A DNA stretch of 33,513 nt from Pseudomonadota bacterium (GCA_027624035.1 JAQBUI010000049.1:1-33513), one strand, 5' to 3'; shown: positions 25,011 through 32,518, counted from the first letter of the stretch. The notes: generated by a model not told the origin, from the letters alone. Made by a program: numbers and translations.

Positions 25011-25056
25011 CTGGAGAATAGGGGTCGATGTGTCATAATGCTGTATATAAATACAG
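25011..25056 (+). promoter_or_regulatory. SOS promoter with consensus LexA box upstream of the HNH gene
   Basis: CTGTATATAAATACAG (25041-25056) is a full CTGT-N8-ACAG LexA box with the AT-rich core of the gammaproteobacterial consensus. A promoter is readable just upstream: CTGGAG (25011-25016), a 17-base spacer and CATAAT (25034-25039). The LexA box then covers the transcription start, the classic place for repression. DNA damage should induce the HNH gene. Confidence 0.85.
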
Positions 25057-25078
25057 TTATATGAGGCCATCGACACTC

Positions 25079-27106
25079 ATGAACGCACTCCCATCACCGA
25101 CCACTGCCATGGACCAGGGCCATCAGCTCCGCGCCGAAAAAGAGGCAAGGAACAGCGCCATCGAGGTCAGGATCATCCGCCTTGCCGGTGAGATCAACGC
25201 CGCCGAATACCGGTTCCTGACCCTGCTGCGGGAATTCGATGACGTCAACGGCTGGGCTGGCGATGGCATCAAGTCATTTGCCCACTGGCTCAACTACAAG
25301 ATCGGCATGTCCGACGTAGCCGCCAGAGAGAAAGTCCGGGTCGCACGGGCACTGGTTGATCTGCCGCAGATCAACGAGGCGTTTCGTGTGGGGGAAATCA
25401 GCTACTCCAAGGTCAGGGCCATGACCCGGGTGGCAACACCAGACAATGAAGCGTTGCTGGTCACGGTCGCGAAGTATGGAACTGCCAGCCATATGGAGCG
25501 CCTTACCCGCCAGTATCGCAGGGTCAAGCGCATCAATGAGGTCAGTGAAGCAGATATCTGGCGCGAGGAGCGCGGCTTCCGCTACAAGACGGATGTAGAC
25601 GGTATGGTGGAATTCCACGGCCGCTTCCCTGCCGAAGAGGGCGCCGTGATCGTCAAGGCGTTGGAAGTGATGTGTGAATCATTACGCCGCGAACGAGGCA
25701 ATGCCGCGCGGGAAGCAGCGGCCCGGGCGAAGAATCAGCCCTGCCACGGTGATGCGGTAATAGAACAAAACCTGGCAGCCCGCCGAAGACTCGACCCGAG
25801 GACGGTGGACTACAGTGGGGATGCAGCAAAGGGCGATCAGGTCCCCGTCCAGCGAGATGTTCCCGCGGAAACATTTGGGAGGCGGGATGATGCATCCACA
25901 GCGGAAGATCACCGACACCACCGCGATACGGTTCGGGCGCGAAACGAATCTGAGCACCAGATGGTCGGTCAGGGAAATGTTCCCGCGGAAACAATTCGCA
26001 GGCAGAACGACGCATCCACGGCGAATGACCAGCACCCACACGGCAGGGTTCAAACGCGAAACGGATCTGAGAACCAAAATGCTGGTCAGGGAAATGTTCC
26101 CGCGGAATCATTTCGGGGGCAGGATGATGCATCCACCACGGAAGATCACCAGCACCGACGCGGCAGGGTTCAAACACGAAACGAATCTGAGCACCAGATT
26201 GCCAGTCAGGGAAATGTTCCCGCGGAATCATTTGGGAGGCAGAACGATGCATCCACAGCGGAAGATCACCAGCACCGACGCGGCAGGGTTCAAACGCGAA
26301 ACGAATCTGAGCACCAGAATGCTGTTCCGCAAAATGTTCCCGCGGAATCATTTTCCAACGAGGAACTGCCGGACATCCTGTCCGATCAGGCGACGGCACT
26401 GGTACAGATCGCGGAGCGGATTCTGGAGCAGGCCAACGAGGCCCGAACGGGCGGCAGCTTCAGCGAGAAGTTTCAGGTCATGCTGCACATCAACACCAAT
26501 GAGGCCGACCCGGACCATCGCATCAGTGGTGAGACCCCGTGCCACCTGGGGGACGGGCACTTTCTGTCCCGGGAGGTTGCTAGGCAACTGTGCTGTGATG
26601 CCCATCGCAGGGTGGCACTGGTGAATCAGGCTGGTGACGTCCTCGACATCGGCCGGCGCAGCCGCACCATCCCCAGGGCCATGCGCCATGCGCTCGCCAT
26701 CCGGGATGGGGGTTGCCGGTTTCCTGGCTGTGGCCAGACCCGCTGGACCGACGGGCATCATATCGTGCACTGGGCTGATGGGGGTGAGACCAGTCTTGCC
26801 AATCTCGTGACCCTGTGCCGTCGTCACCACACGCTCATCCATCAGGGAGAATTCAGCATCGAGAAGACTGAAACCGAGTTCATCTTCATCAATGATCGCG
26901 GCCAGCAGATCCCCCGGGCCATCCATCCTCAATTCGAGCCGATCGGCGCCGATCAGCGCGTCACCACATTGCTTGCCGACCAGCGCGAGTTGAACATCGA
27001 CCACACCACCGCCGAAACCCGCTGGCGTGGTGAGACGCTGGACTACGACATGGCCATTCAGATCCTCGCGACGGACGACGAGAAAGGTAAGACGGGCAGC
27101 AACTGA
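25079..27106 (+). CDS. DUF222/13E12-type HNH nuclease with internal repeat array, SOS-regulated
   Basis: A 675-residue protein. The N-terminal DUF222 (13E12) domain spans about 20-225 (RLAGEINAAEYRFLTLLREFD, WLNYKIGMS, ARALVDLPQINEAF, MVEFHGRFPAEEGAV). Then come four repeats of 39-40 residues and a partial fifth, at about 258-425. Each begins with VPAE(T/S) and holds DAST. The C-terminus is an HNH nuclease domain: C546 and C551, HHIVHW with H560/H561, C580 and H584, plus NLVTLCRRHH. Related 13E12 genes in Mycobacterium are LexA-controlled, and this gene has its own LexA box. The start is uncertain: ATG 25079 was chosen, ATG 25061 is possible, and neither has a ribosome site. It lies 40 bp ahead of selC. 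DNA target unknown. Confidence 0.88.
   Translation: MNALPSPTTAMDQGHQLRAEKEARNSAIEVRIIRLAGEINAAEYRFLTLLREFDDVNGWAGDGIKSFAHWLNYKIGMSDVAAREKVRVARALVDLPQINEAFRVGEISYSKVRAMTRVATPDNEALLVTVAKYGTASHMERLTRQYRRVKRINEVSEADIWREERGFRYKTDVDGMVEFHGRFPAEEGAVIVKALEVMCESLRRERGNAAREAAARAKNQPCHGDAVIEQNLAARRRLDPRTVDYSGDAAKGDQVPVQRDVPAETFGRRDDASTAEDHRHHRDTVRARNESEHQMVGQGNVPAETIRRQNDASTANDQHPHGRVQTRNGSENQNAGQGNVPAESFRGQDDASTTEDHQHRRGRVQTRNESEHQIASQGNVPAESFGRQNDASTAEDHQHRRGRVQTRNESEHQNAVPQNVPAESFSNEELPDILSDQATALVQIAERILEQANEARTGGSFSEKFQVMLHINTNEADPDHRISGETPCHLGDGHFLSREVARQLCCDAHRRVALVNQAGDVLDIGRRSRTIPRAMRHALAIRDGGCRFPGCGQTRWTDGHHIVHWADGGETSLANLVTLCRRHHTLIHQGEFSIEKTETEFIFINDRGQQIPRAIHPQFEPIGADQRVTTLLADQRELNIDHTTAETRWRGETLDYDMAIQILATDDEKGKTGSN
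25857..26351 (+). repeat. 120-bp coding repeats, each carrying a palindrome
   Basis: Five copies of an 18-bp imperfect palindrome lie at 25857, 25977, 26094, 26214 and 26334, spaced 120, 117, 120 and 120 bp. Copy 1 reads ATGTTCCCGCGGAAACAT, one mismatch from a perfect 18-bp palindrome; copies 3-5 have GGAATCAT instead, two mismatches. The 100 bases between them are also repeated and encode the rest of a 40-residue unit. All spacings are multiples of three, so the frame is kept. Confidence 0.95.
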
Positions 27107-27110
27107 TCAG

Positions 27111-27139
27111 TTGGCATGCCACCGTGACTCCGTTAGCAT
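27111..27139 (+). promoter_or_regulatory. selC promoter
   Basis: TTGGCA (27111-27116), a 17-base spacer and TAGCAT (27134-27139) form a good sigma-70 promoter. The -10 ends seven bases before the first base of the tRNA, so transcription should begin at or next to G1. Confidence 0.6.
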
Positions 27140-27146
27140 GGACCCC

Positions 27147-27240
27147 GGGAGAGCGTCGTCCCCGGTGGGGCGTGCGGCCTTCAAAGCCGTTGAGCTGCTG
27201 TTAAAGTGGCTGGTGGGTTCGACTCCTACCTCTTCCGCCA
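27147..27240 (+). tRNA. selC: tRNA-Sec (anticodon TCA)
   Basis: A 94-base gene that aligns along its whole length with E. coli selC. The acceptor is GGGAGAG / CTCTTCC with discriminator G and an encoded CCA. The D stem is the extended six-pair type of bacterial tRNA-Sec (CGTCCC / GGGGCG). The anticodon loop CTTCAAA holds TCA at 27181-27183. A long variable arm has stem AGCTGCT / AGTGGCT, and the T arm is GTGGG-TTCGACT-CCTAC. It inserts selenocysteine at UGA codons with SelB. C27154 has no partner, so the acceptor seems to have seven pairs rather than eight. It is expressed from its own promoter, with a possible terminator downstream. Confidence 0.95.
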
Positions 27241-27290
27241 ACAACATCAATTGCAGGTCCTCGATCGCCACGCCGGATCACGGTCACCAC

Positions 27291-27325
27291 GGGTCGAATC
27301 GGCAACGTGGCCAACCGACCCTTTT
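27291..27325 (+). terminator. Possible terminator after selC
   Basis: GGGTCG (27291-27296) and CGACCC (27316-27321) can pair and are followed by TTTT. The loop is long (19 bases), so the hairpin is of moderate quality. It stands between selC and the carboxylesterase gene. Confidence 0.4.
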
Positions 27326-27367
27326 GCGTTACAGTTACACCATCTGACTGATCCTCTGGTGAGTCCT

Positions 27368-28912
27368 ATGAGTGTGCTGCAAATCCTGCTGAAGCGTTTT
27401 ACCCTCCTGATTGTGTCCGGTGTGACGTTGACTCTGGTGGGGAGTCCTCTGGTCGCGGCCGACTCTGTTCGGCCGGAAGTTTCGATTTCCAGTGGCCAGT
27501 TGCGGGGGACACTCGAAGAGGGGGTGCGAGCCTTCAAAGGCATTCCCTATGCCGCGCCTCCGGTCGGGGACCTGCGCTGGCGTGCGCCACAGGCGGCGGC
27601 GAACTGGTCGGGGGTCCGTGATGCGGCCGATTATGGTCCGATTTGCCCCCAGCAGCGATCGAGGAACCGGGATCAGGATGAAGACTGCCTGACTCTGAAT
27701 GTCTGGGCCCCTGCGGAGATCAAGGCACCGCTGCCGGTCATGGTCTGGATTCATGGTGGTGCCCATGTCAATGGCAGCGGTCGAACGGGGGGCGAGACCT
27801 TCGCCAGCAACGGCGTGGTGCTGGTGTCCATCAATTATCGGCTTTGGCGGGTCGGGGGGTTCAATCACCCGGAATTGGCGACCGGGGAACCCTCTGTCAA
27901 TTTCGCGGTACTGGATCAGGTGGCGGCGCTGCGGTGGGTGGCACGTGAGATCCACGCATTCGGTGGTGATCCCAGGCGGGTGACGATCTTTGGGGTCTCT
28001 GCCGGTGGCTCCTATGTGAACCTGCTGATGGTATCTCCGCTGGCCGCGGGACTCTTTCATCGGGCGATTGCCCAGAGCGGTGCAAACGGACTGGGGCCGC
28101 TTCGGTCTGCCGATGTGGTCGCGGGTTTCGGCGAACGTCTGGCGGCCAACAAAGGTGTCAAGGGGCTAGCCGGGCTTCGTGGGCTGCCCTGGCAGGATAT
28201 CGTCGACGCCGATGCTGCCTATCGGGTCGAATCCAGTCCGGTCGTCGATGGTGTGGTCATTCCAGAGAGCGTGAGCGATGCCTTTGCGCGTGGACATCAG
28301 CATAATGTGCCCTATATCGCCGGGGCGAACAGCTATGAAGGGTCTCTCGCTGCGGCGATTCCCATTCCGGCCTACCAGCGCATCATGCAGGAGAACATTG
28401 AACGGGTAGAGGCCGCCTATGGCATGGCCGCCGATGACCCCCTGCTACCTCTTTTGTTCTATGGCGACATGCTGTTTGTCGCGCCGTCGCGGCACCTCGC
28501 AAAGCAGATGCAAACGGTTTCTGCCCCTTCCTGGTTGTATCATTTTGATTATGTCCTGGAGGCCACGGCCCCGTATTCGCCTGGCGCCAGACACGGCGGC
28601 GAGGTCGCTTATGTCTTTGATCGCCTGCGTCCAGTCGAGATTGGCCCGGTGGTTGCCGACAGGTTCAACGTGCCAGCCGGAACCTACGGTGTCAGTGAAC
28701 GGGACCTGCAGGTGGCAAAGATGCTGCAGCAATACTGGATCGGATTTGCCAGGGCGGGTAGTCCGGCAGTCGCCGGGCAGCCGGTCTGGCCGGCCTACGA
28801 GCCAGAGGGCGATGTGGCGCTGGTCATTTCGAATGAGGGGGTGCAGGCGCAGTCCGGTGTGCGGCGGGCACAGCTCGATCTGATTGAAAACGGATATCGG
28901 GGCGGGTTCTGA
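27368..28912 (+). CDS. Exported type-B carboxylesterase
   Basis: A 514-residue carboxylesterase/lipase of the type-B family. A signal peptide covers about 1-31 (cut near LVAA-DSV), so it acts in the periplasm or outside. Family motifs are FKGIPYAAPP (56-65), EDCLTLNVWAP (105-115), the oxyanion HGGAH (129-133) and the nucleophile Ser211 in GVSAGG (the family usually has GESAGG). A likely His base lies at H409 in GARHGGE. An upstream frame beginning at 27206 starts inside selC and is not coding. It overlaps the next gene by one base, so it is the first gene of an esterase-lactonase-AhpD run. Substrate unknown. Confidence 0.9.
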   Translation: MSVLQILLKRFTLLIVSGVTLTLVGSPLVAADSVRPEVSISSGQLRGTLEEGVRAFKGIPYAAPPVGDLRWRAPQAAANWSGVRDAADYGPICPQQRSRNRDQDEDCLTLNVWAPAEIKAPLPVMVWIHGGAHVNGSGRTGGETFASNGVVLVSINYRLWRVGGFNHPELATGEPSVNFAVLDQVAALRWVAREIHAFGGDPRRVTIFGVSAGGSYVNLLMVSPLAAGLFHRAIAQSGANGLGPLRSADVVAGFGERLAANKGVKGLAGLRGLPWQDIVDADAAYRVESSPVVDGVVIPESVSDAFARGHQHNVPYIAGANSYEGSLAAAIPIPAYQRIMQENIERVEAAYGMAADDPLLPLLFYGDMLFVAPSRHLAKQMQTVSAPSWLYHFDYVLEATAPYSPGARHGGEVAYVFDRLRPVEIGPVVADRFNVPAGTYGVSERDLQVAKMLQQYWIGFARAGSPAVAGQPVWPAYEPEGDVALVISNEGVQAQSGVRRAQLDLIENGYRGGF

Positions 28913-29706
28913 TGGCGCCCTATGAGGTCTATGCGATCCGTTATGCGCACAACGAAAGGCCGGCGCGAGACAACTTCATGTTTGGCGCCGATATCCATGA
29001 TGGCCCACAGTCCTTGGACTATTTCATCTGGCTGATCCGTGGTAACGGACGGGAGATTGTGGTCGACCTCGGCTTCGATCATATGGGCGCTGCGCGACGC
29101 GGCCGCACCATCACGCGCCTTCCTTCGGAAGGTCTGCAGTCTCTTGGGGTTGACCCCGGCCAGGTCAAAGACGTGATTGTGACGCACCTGCACTATGACC
29201 ATGCCGGTGATCTGGGTGCCTTTCCCAATGCACGGCTGCACCTTCAGGAGCGCGAGATGATGTTTGCCACCGGCAGGCACATGGGCTCGCGGACCATGCG
29301 AGCCGCGTTCGATGTGGATTACGTCTGTGATTTCGTGCGTGCCGTCTACGATGACCGTGTTCTGTTTGTGGACGGGGCCAGTGAGGTGGCGCCCGGCATC
29401 AGCGTTCATCATATCGGTGGCCACACCGACGGCCATCAGGCCGTCCGGGTATGGACGGCGGCCGGCTGGCTCGTACTGGCGTCTGACGCGGTACACCTGT
29501 ATGCCAATCGGGAGCAGGAGAATCCATTCCCCATCGTGTACAACGTGGGCGACATGATCGCGGGGTATCAGGCATTGGCGCAGTTGGCAGATCGCGATGA
29601 TCTGATCATTCCCGGCCATGATCCTCTGGTACTGGCAAGGTTTCCGGCAGCGGACCCATCCCTGGCTGGTGAGGTGGCGCGCCTTGACCTTGGCCCACTG
29701 GGCTAG
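28912..29706 (+). CDS. Metallo-beta-lactamase-fold hydrolase, N-acyl-homoserine-lactonase-like
   Basis: A 264-residue metallohydrolase. THLHYDHAGDLG at 91-102 is the HxHxDH two-metal motif, H171 in GGHTDGH, D192 in ASDAVH and H236 in IPGHDP complete the metal site. The length and the early tyrosine-rich N-terminus fit the AiiA/AttM lactonase branch, which opens acyl-homoserine lactones or other lactones. No signal peptide is visible. It starts at the last base of the carboxylesterase stop (TGATG). An esterase and a lactonase in one unit suggests breakdown of a lactone or ester compound (inference); quorum quenching is possible but unproven. Confidence 0.85.
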   Translation: MAPYEVYAIRYAHNERPARDNFMFGADIHDGPQSLDYFIWLIRGNGREIVVDLGFDHMGAARRGRTITRLPSEGLQSLGVDPGQVKDVIVTHLHYDHAGDLGAFPNARLHLQEREMMFATGRHMGSRTMRAAFDVDYVCDFVRAVYDDRVLFVDGASEVAPGISVHHIGGHTDGHQAVRVWTAAGWLVLASDAVHLYANREQENPFPIVYNVGDMIAGYQALAQLADRDDLIIPGHDPLVLARFPAADPSLAGEVARLDLGPLG

Positions 29707-29737
29707 TCATCATCAACGGCTATTTTTCGGAGGTTGT

Positions 29738-30313
29738 ATGACACACATCAGGCAATTACCCCTCGATGAACTGGCAGAAACGTTTCCGTGGCTCAAGTCC
29801 ATGGAGTACACGCCCAACAGCATGCTCACCATGGGGCACTGGCCGGAACTGCTTGGTGCGGTGGGCGGCCTCGCCGGCGTTGTGCTCGGTAGTGGCGAGG
29901 TGGACCGGGGGCTGAAACAGCTGGTGGCCTTCGTGGTCAGCAACGCCTCGGGATGTCGCTACTGCCAGGCCCATACCTCCCATGGGGCAGTGCACCAGGG
30001 GGTCACCCTGGAGAAGATCAATGCGGCGTTCGAGTTTGAGACCAGTCCGCTCTTTAATGACGCCGAACGAGCGGCTCTGCGGGTGGCGCTGCATGCGGGG
30101 ATGACGCCCAATGCGGTCGATGCCGAACAGATGGCCACGCTCCGCGAGCACTTCACGGAAAAGCAAGTGGTTGAAATCGTTGCGGTGATTTCGTTGTTCG
30201 GTTTTTTCAATCGCTGGAATGACACCATGGCCACCACCCTTGAAGACATTCCCAGGTCTTTCGCGGTCGATGGCATCAGTGGTCGGGGCTGGGAAGTGGG
30301 CAAGCACGCCTGA
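29738..30313 (+). CDS. AhpD-like / carboxymuconolactone decarboxylase family protein
   Basis: A 191-residue all-helical protein of the CMD/AhpD superfamily. CRYC within VVSNASGCRYCQAHTSHGAV is the CxxC redox pair, with the downstream His used for proton transfer in AhpD; this suggests alkylhydroperoxidase-type activity. The start is firm: a perfect GGAGGT lies six bases ahead of the ATG. Both cysteines are normal TGC/TGT codons, so this is not a selenoprotein. It is 31 bp behind the lactonase gene and probably in the same operon. True peroxidase activity is not assured, as many family members have other roles. Confidence 0.85.
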   Translation: MTHIRQLPLDELAETFPWLKSMEYTPNSMLTMGHWPELLGAVGGLAGVVLGSGEVDRGLKQLVAFVVSNASGCRYCQAHTSHGAVHQGVTLEKINAAFEFETSPLFNDAERAALRVALHAGMTPNAVDAEQMATLREHFTEKQVVEIVAVISLFGFFNRWNDTMATTLEDIPRSFAVDGISGRGWEVGKHA

Positions 30314-30402
30314 TTCCCCGCGCCGCCTTGCACATCACACATCGCGTTCCCATGGAGAATGGCGCCCCACCTCTGCTATGCTCTACCGCCTCAAGTGCTC
30401 AT

Positions 30403-30479
30403 GCGCCCGTAGCTCAGCTGGATAGAGTGTTGGCCTCCGAAGCCAAAGGTCGCGCGTTCGAATCGCGCCGGGCGCGCCA
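30403..30479 (+). tRNA. tRNA-Arg (anticodon CCG)
   Basis: A 77-base cloverleaf. The acceptor is GCGCCCG / CGGGCGC, discriminator G, encoded CCA. The D arm has AGCTCAGCTGGATAGAG, the anticodon stem TTGGC / GCCAA closes loop CTCCGAA with CCG at 30437-30439, and the T arm is CGCGC-GTTCGAATC-GCGC type. It reads CGG. A -10-like TATGCT lies about 20 bases upstream. The lemA gene follows 42 bp downstream with no terminator between. Confidence 0.97.
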
Positions 30480-30521
30480 GGTTGATAGATATCCCCCCAA
30501 TTGACCGTACCGAGGTGATCC

Positions 30522-31100
30522 ATGCGGCTGATTTTTTTGTTACCGGTATTCGCGTTTCTGGCTGGCTGCGGCATCAACAACATTCCGACTTACGATGAAC
30601 AGGTCAAGGCGACCTGGGGCCAGGTGGAAAACCAGTACCAGCGACGCGCCGATCTGATCTCGAATCTGGTGGCGACCGTCAAGGGCTATGCGGCGCAGGA
30701 GAGGGAAACCCTCACGGCGGTGGTAGAGGCGCGGGCCCGGGTCGGTTCGGTGCAGGTCACGCCGGATATGATCGAAGATCCCGCCAGGATGGCCCAGTTC
30801 GAGCAGGCCCAGCAGCAGCTCTCCGGTGCGCTCAGCCGCCTGATGGTGGTGGTCGAACGCTATCCCGATCTCAAGTCCAACCAGAACTTTCTGGCCCTGC
30901 AGTCACAGCTTGAAGGGACAGAGAACCGGATTAGCGTCGCCCGACGGGATTTCATTGCCGCTACGGAGAAATACAATACAGAGATCCGGACCTTCCCTGG
31001 CCGATTCTGGCACTGGGCACTGTACGATGACCTTGCCATTCGAGAGGTCTACAAGGCCACCACTGAGGCAGCCGAGAAGCCGCCCACGGTGCAGTTTTGA
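30522..31100 (+). CDS. lemA: LemA family lipoprotein
   Basis: A 192-residue LemA-family protein. The signal peptide MRLIFLLPVFAFLAGC has lipobox LAGC with acylated Cys16, so it is a lipoprotein rather than the usual N-terminally anchored LemA. The helical-bundle core has YDEQVKATWGQVENQYQRRADLI, then VEARARVG, YPDLKSNQNFLALQSQLEGTENRI and RRDFIAATEKYN, all family hallmarks. The ribosome site GAGGTGAT is good. It overlaps the next TPM-domain gene by 4 bases (TTGA). LemA and TPM proteins commonly occur together; their function in the envelope is not established. Confidence 0.92.
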   Translation: MRLIFLLPVFAFLAGCGINNIPTYDEQVKATWGQVENQYQRRADLISNLVATVKGYAAQERETLTAVVEARARVGSVQVTPDMIEDPARMAQFEQAQQQLSGALSRLMVVVERYPDLKSNQNFLALQSQLEGTENRISVARRDFIAATEKYNTEIRTFPGRFWHWALYDDLAIREVYKATTEAAEKPPTVQF

Positions 31101-31831
31101 TTCTGCGGGTCATTCTGCTCGCCCTCGCCGGACTGCTGTCAGCCGCAGCGCTGGCGGCGCCGGATTTTCCTGCGCTGACCGGGCGTGTCGTTGACAATGC
31201 GGGAATGATCTCGGCGGAGATGACCAGTCAGCTTCAAGGCAAGTTTAAGGCCCATGAGGATCAGACCACCAATCAGGTGGTCGTGGTGACGTTGCCGGAC
31301 CTGCAGGGCTATGCGATTGAAGAATTCGGCTACATGCTCGGGCGGTACTGGGCGATCGGGACCAAAGATCGCAACAATGGTGTTCTGCTGCTGGTAGCCC
31401 AGGCAGAACGAAAAGTCAGGATCGAAGTCGGCTACGGGCTCGAGGGCGAGCTCACTGATGCGGCGTCCAGCGTCATCATTCACCGGGAGATCACGCCCCG
31501 GTTCAAGCTGGCGGAGTTTGATGATGGCATCGCCGCGGGTGTCGATGCGATCATCGGCACCCTGAACGGGTCCTATGAGGCGCCACCGCCGGATGCCGGG
31601 ACCCAGGCCGTACCGCCAGGCATTGTCGTGCTGGCGATTCTGGTTTTTCTGGTGGTGCTCGTATCCGTTCTGCGAGGCGGGGGCCCGGGTCGAGGTGGTG
31701 GCGACTTTGCGACCGGGCTGATTCTGGGGAGTCTTGCCTCCGGCGGGCGTCGCGGCGGCGGCTTTGGGGGTGGCGGGTTCTCCGGTGGCGGCGGCAGTTT
31801 TGGCGGCGGCGGTGCGAGTGGAGGCTGGTAG
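31097..31831 (+). CDS. TPM-domain (YgcG-like) membrane protein with Gly-rich tail
   Basis: A 244-residue protein: signal peptide 1-21 (AALAAPDFP), a TPM domain at about 25-155 (GRVVDNAGMIS, NQVVVVTLPDLQG, DRNNGVLLLVA, IEVGYGLEGELTD), a membrane helix at about 175-193 (IVVLAILVFLVVLVSVL), then a glycine-rich tail of some 50 residues ending GGASGGW. The TPM domain is exposed to the periplasm. It starts with TTG overlapping the lemA stop by 4 bases, which implies coupled translation. The Gly-rich tail is usual in this family and keeps its final Trp. Precise function unknown; related proteins are tied to envelope maintenance or photosystem repair in plants. Confidence 0.9.
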   Translation: MILRVILLALAGLLSAAALAAPDFPALTGRVVDNAGMISAEMTSQLQGKFKAHEDQTTNQVVVVTLPDLQGYAIEEFGYMLGRYWAIGTKDRNNGVLLLVAQAERKVRIEVGYGLEGELTDAASSVIIHREITPRFKLAEFDDGIAAGVDAIIGTLNGSYEAPPPDAGTQAVPPGIVVLAILVFLVVLVSVLRGGGPGRGGGDFATGLILGSLASGGRRGGGFGGGGFSGGGGSFGGGGASGGW

Positions 31832-31834
31832 CGG

Positions 31835-32443
31835 ATGTTAAGTGAGCAACAGGCAAAAGAGATCGAGCAGGCCATCGTCAAGGCGGAAGCCCGTACCGAT
31901 GGTGAGCTGGTCACGGTGCTGGCGAGCCGGTCCGATGACTATCTGTACATTCCGGTGCTCTGGGCGGCCCTGGTGGCCCTGATGACGCCCGCTGTACTCC
32001 TGTTTTCGCCGCTGTGGCTCAGTGCTGGCGAGGTGTTTGTGCTGCAACTCGCTGTGTTCCTGGGGCTGGTACTGATTCTGCGTTTCCCGCCGCTGCTGCA
32101 CCGTATCATCCCGCCGGGTGTCAAACGGTGGCGGGCCGGGAATCTTGCGCGAAGGCAGTTCCTGGAAAACAACCTGCATCACACCCGGGGCGAAACAGGC
32201 GTTCTGATCTTCGTCTCCCAATTGGAACACTATGTTGAGATCATCGCGGACCGGGGTATCGATGCGCACGTTGATGAGGCGCAGTGGCAGGCAATCGTGG
32301 ATCAATTCGTCATCCGGGTCCGAAAACGGGAGACCCTTGAAGGGTTTCTCGGTGCGATTGAGTCCTGCGGTGAACTGCTGAGCCAACATGCACCCGTGAC
32401 ATCCGAACACGATGAACTGCCCAATCGTCTCATCCTGCTGTAA
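31835..32443 (+). CDS. Second TPM-domain membrane protein
   Basis: A 202-residue partner with the TPM domain split by membrane helices. The N-terminus (LSEQQAKEIEQAIVKAEARTDGELVTVL) is the first part of the TPM fold. Two or three helices follow at about 34-90 (VLWAALVALMTPAVLLF, FVLQLAVFLGLVLILRF), then NLHHTRGETGVLIFVSQLEHYVEIIADRGI completes the domain. It lies three bases after the first TPM gene, so lemA-TPM-TPM is one operon. A T-run at about 32452 follows, but no convincing hairpin stands before it. Confidence 0.88.
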   Translation: MLSEQQAKEIEQAIVKAEARTDGELVTVLASRSDDYLYIPVLWAALVALMTPAVLLFSPLWLSAGEVFVLQLAVFLGLVLILRFPPLLHRIIPPGVKRWRAGNLARRQFLENNLHHTRGETGVLIFVSQLEHYVEIIADRGIDAHVDEAQWQAIVDQFVIRVRKRETLEGFLGAIESCGELLSQHAPVTSEHDELPNRLILL

Positions 32444-32518
32444 CCGTTTGAATTTTTTTTCCAATTCGTGTCAACCAATGGACTGCCCGAACGTTGGCTA
32501 TGATGTCGATGTCTGCCC

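Noticed and set aside
25857-26351. The HNH repeats as a CRISPR array
   Set aside because: The units are 120 bp, the intervening sequences are themselves repeated, and the whole array is one open frame.
27147-27240. An integrated element at selC, a common island site
   Set aside because: No integrase gene and no second copy of the tRNA 3' end were seen in the window.
27206-27367. N-terminal extension of the carboxylesterase starting inside selC
   Set aside because: It would cover the tRNA-Sec 3' end and terminator, while ATG 27368 starts a normal signal peptide.
29738-30313. The AhpD-like protein as a selenoprotein
   Set aside because: Both residues of the CxxC motif are ordinary cysteine codons, and the end codon is followed by non-coding sequence.
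32444-32462. The T-run after the second TPM gene as an intrinsic terminator
   Set aside because: Only a short GAATT/AATTC repeat surrounds it, with the T-run in the loop; no GC-rich hairpin precedes it.
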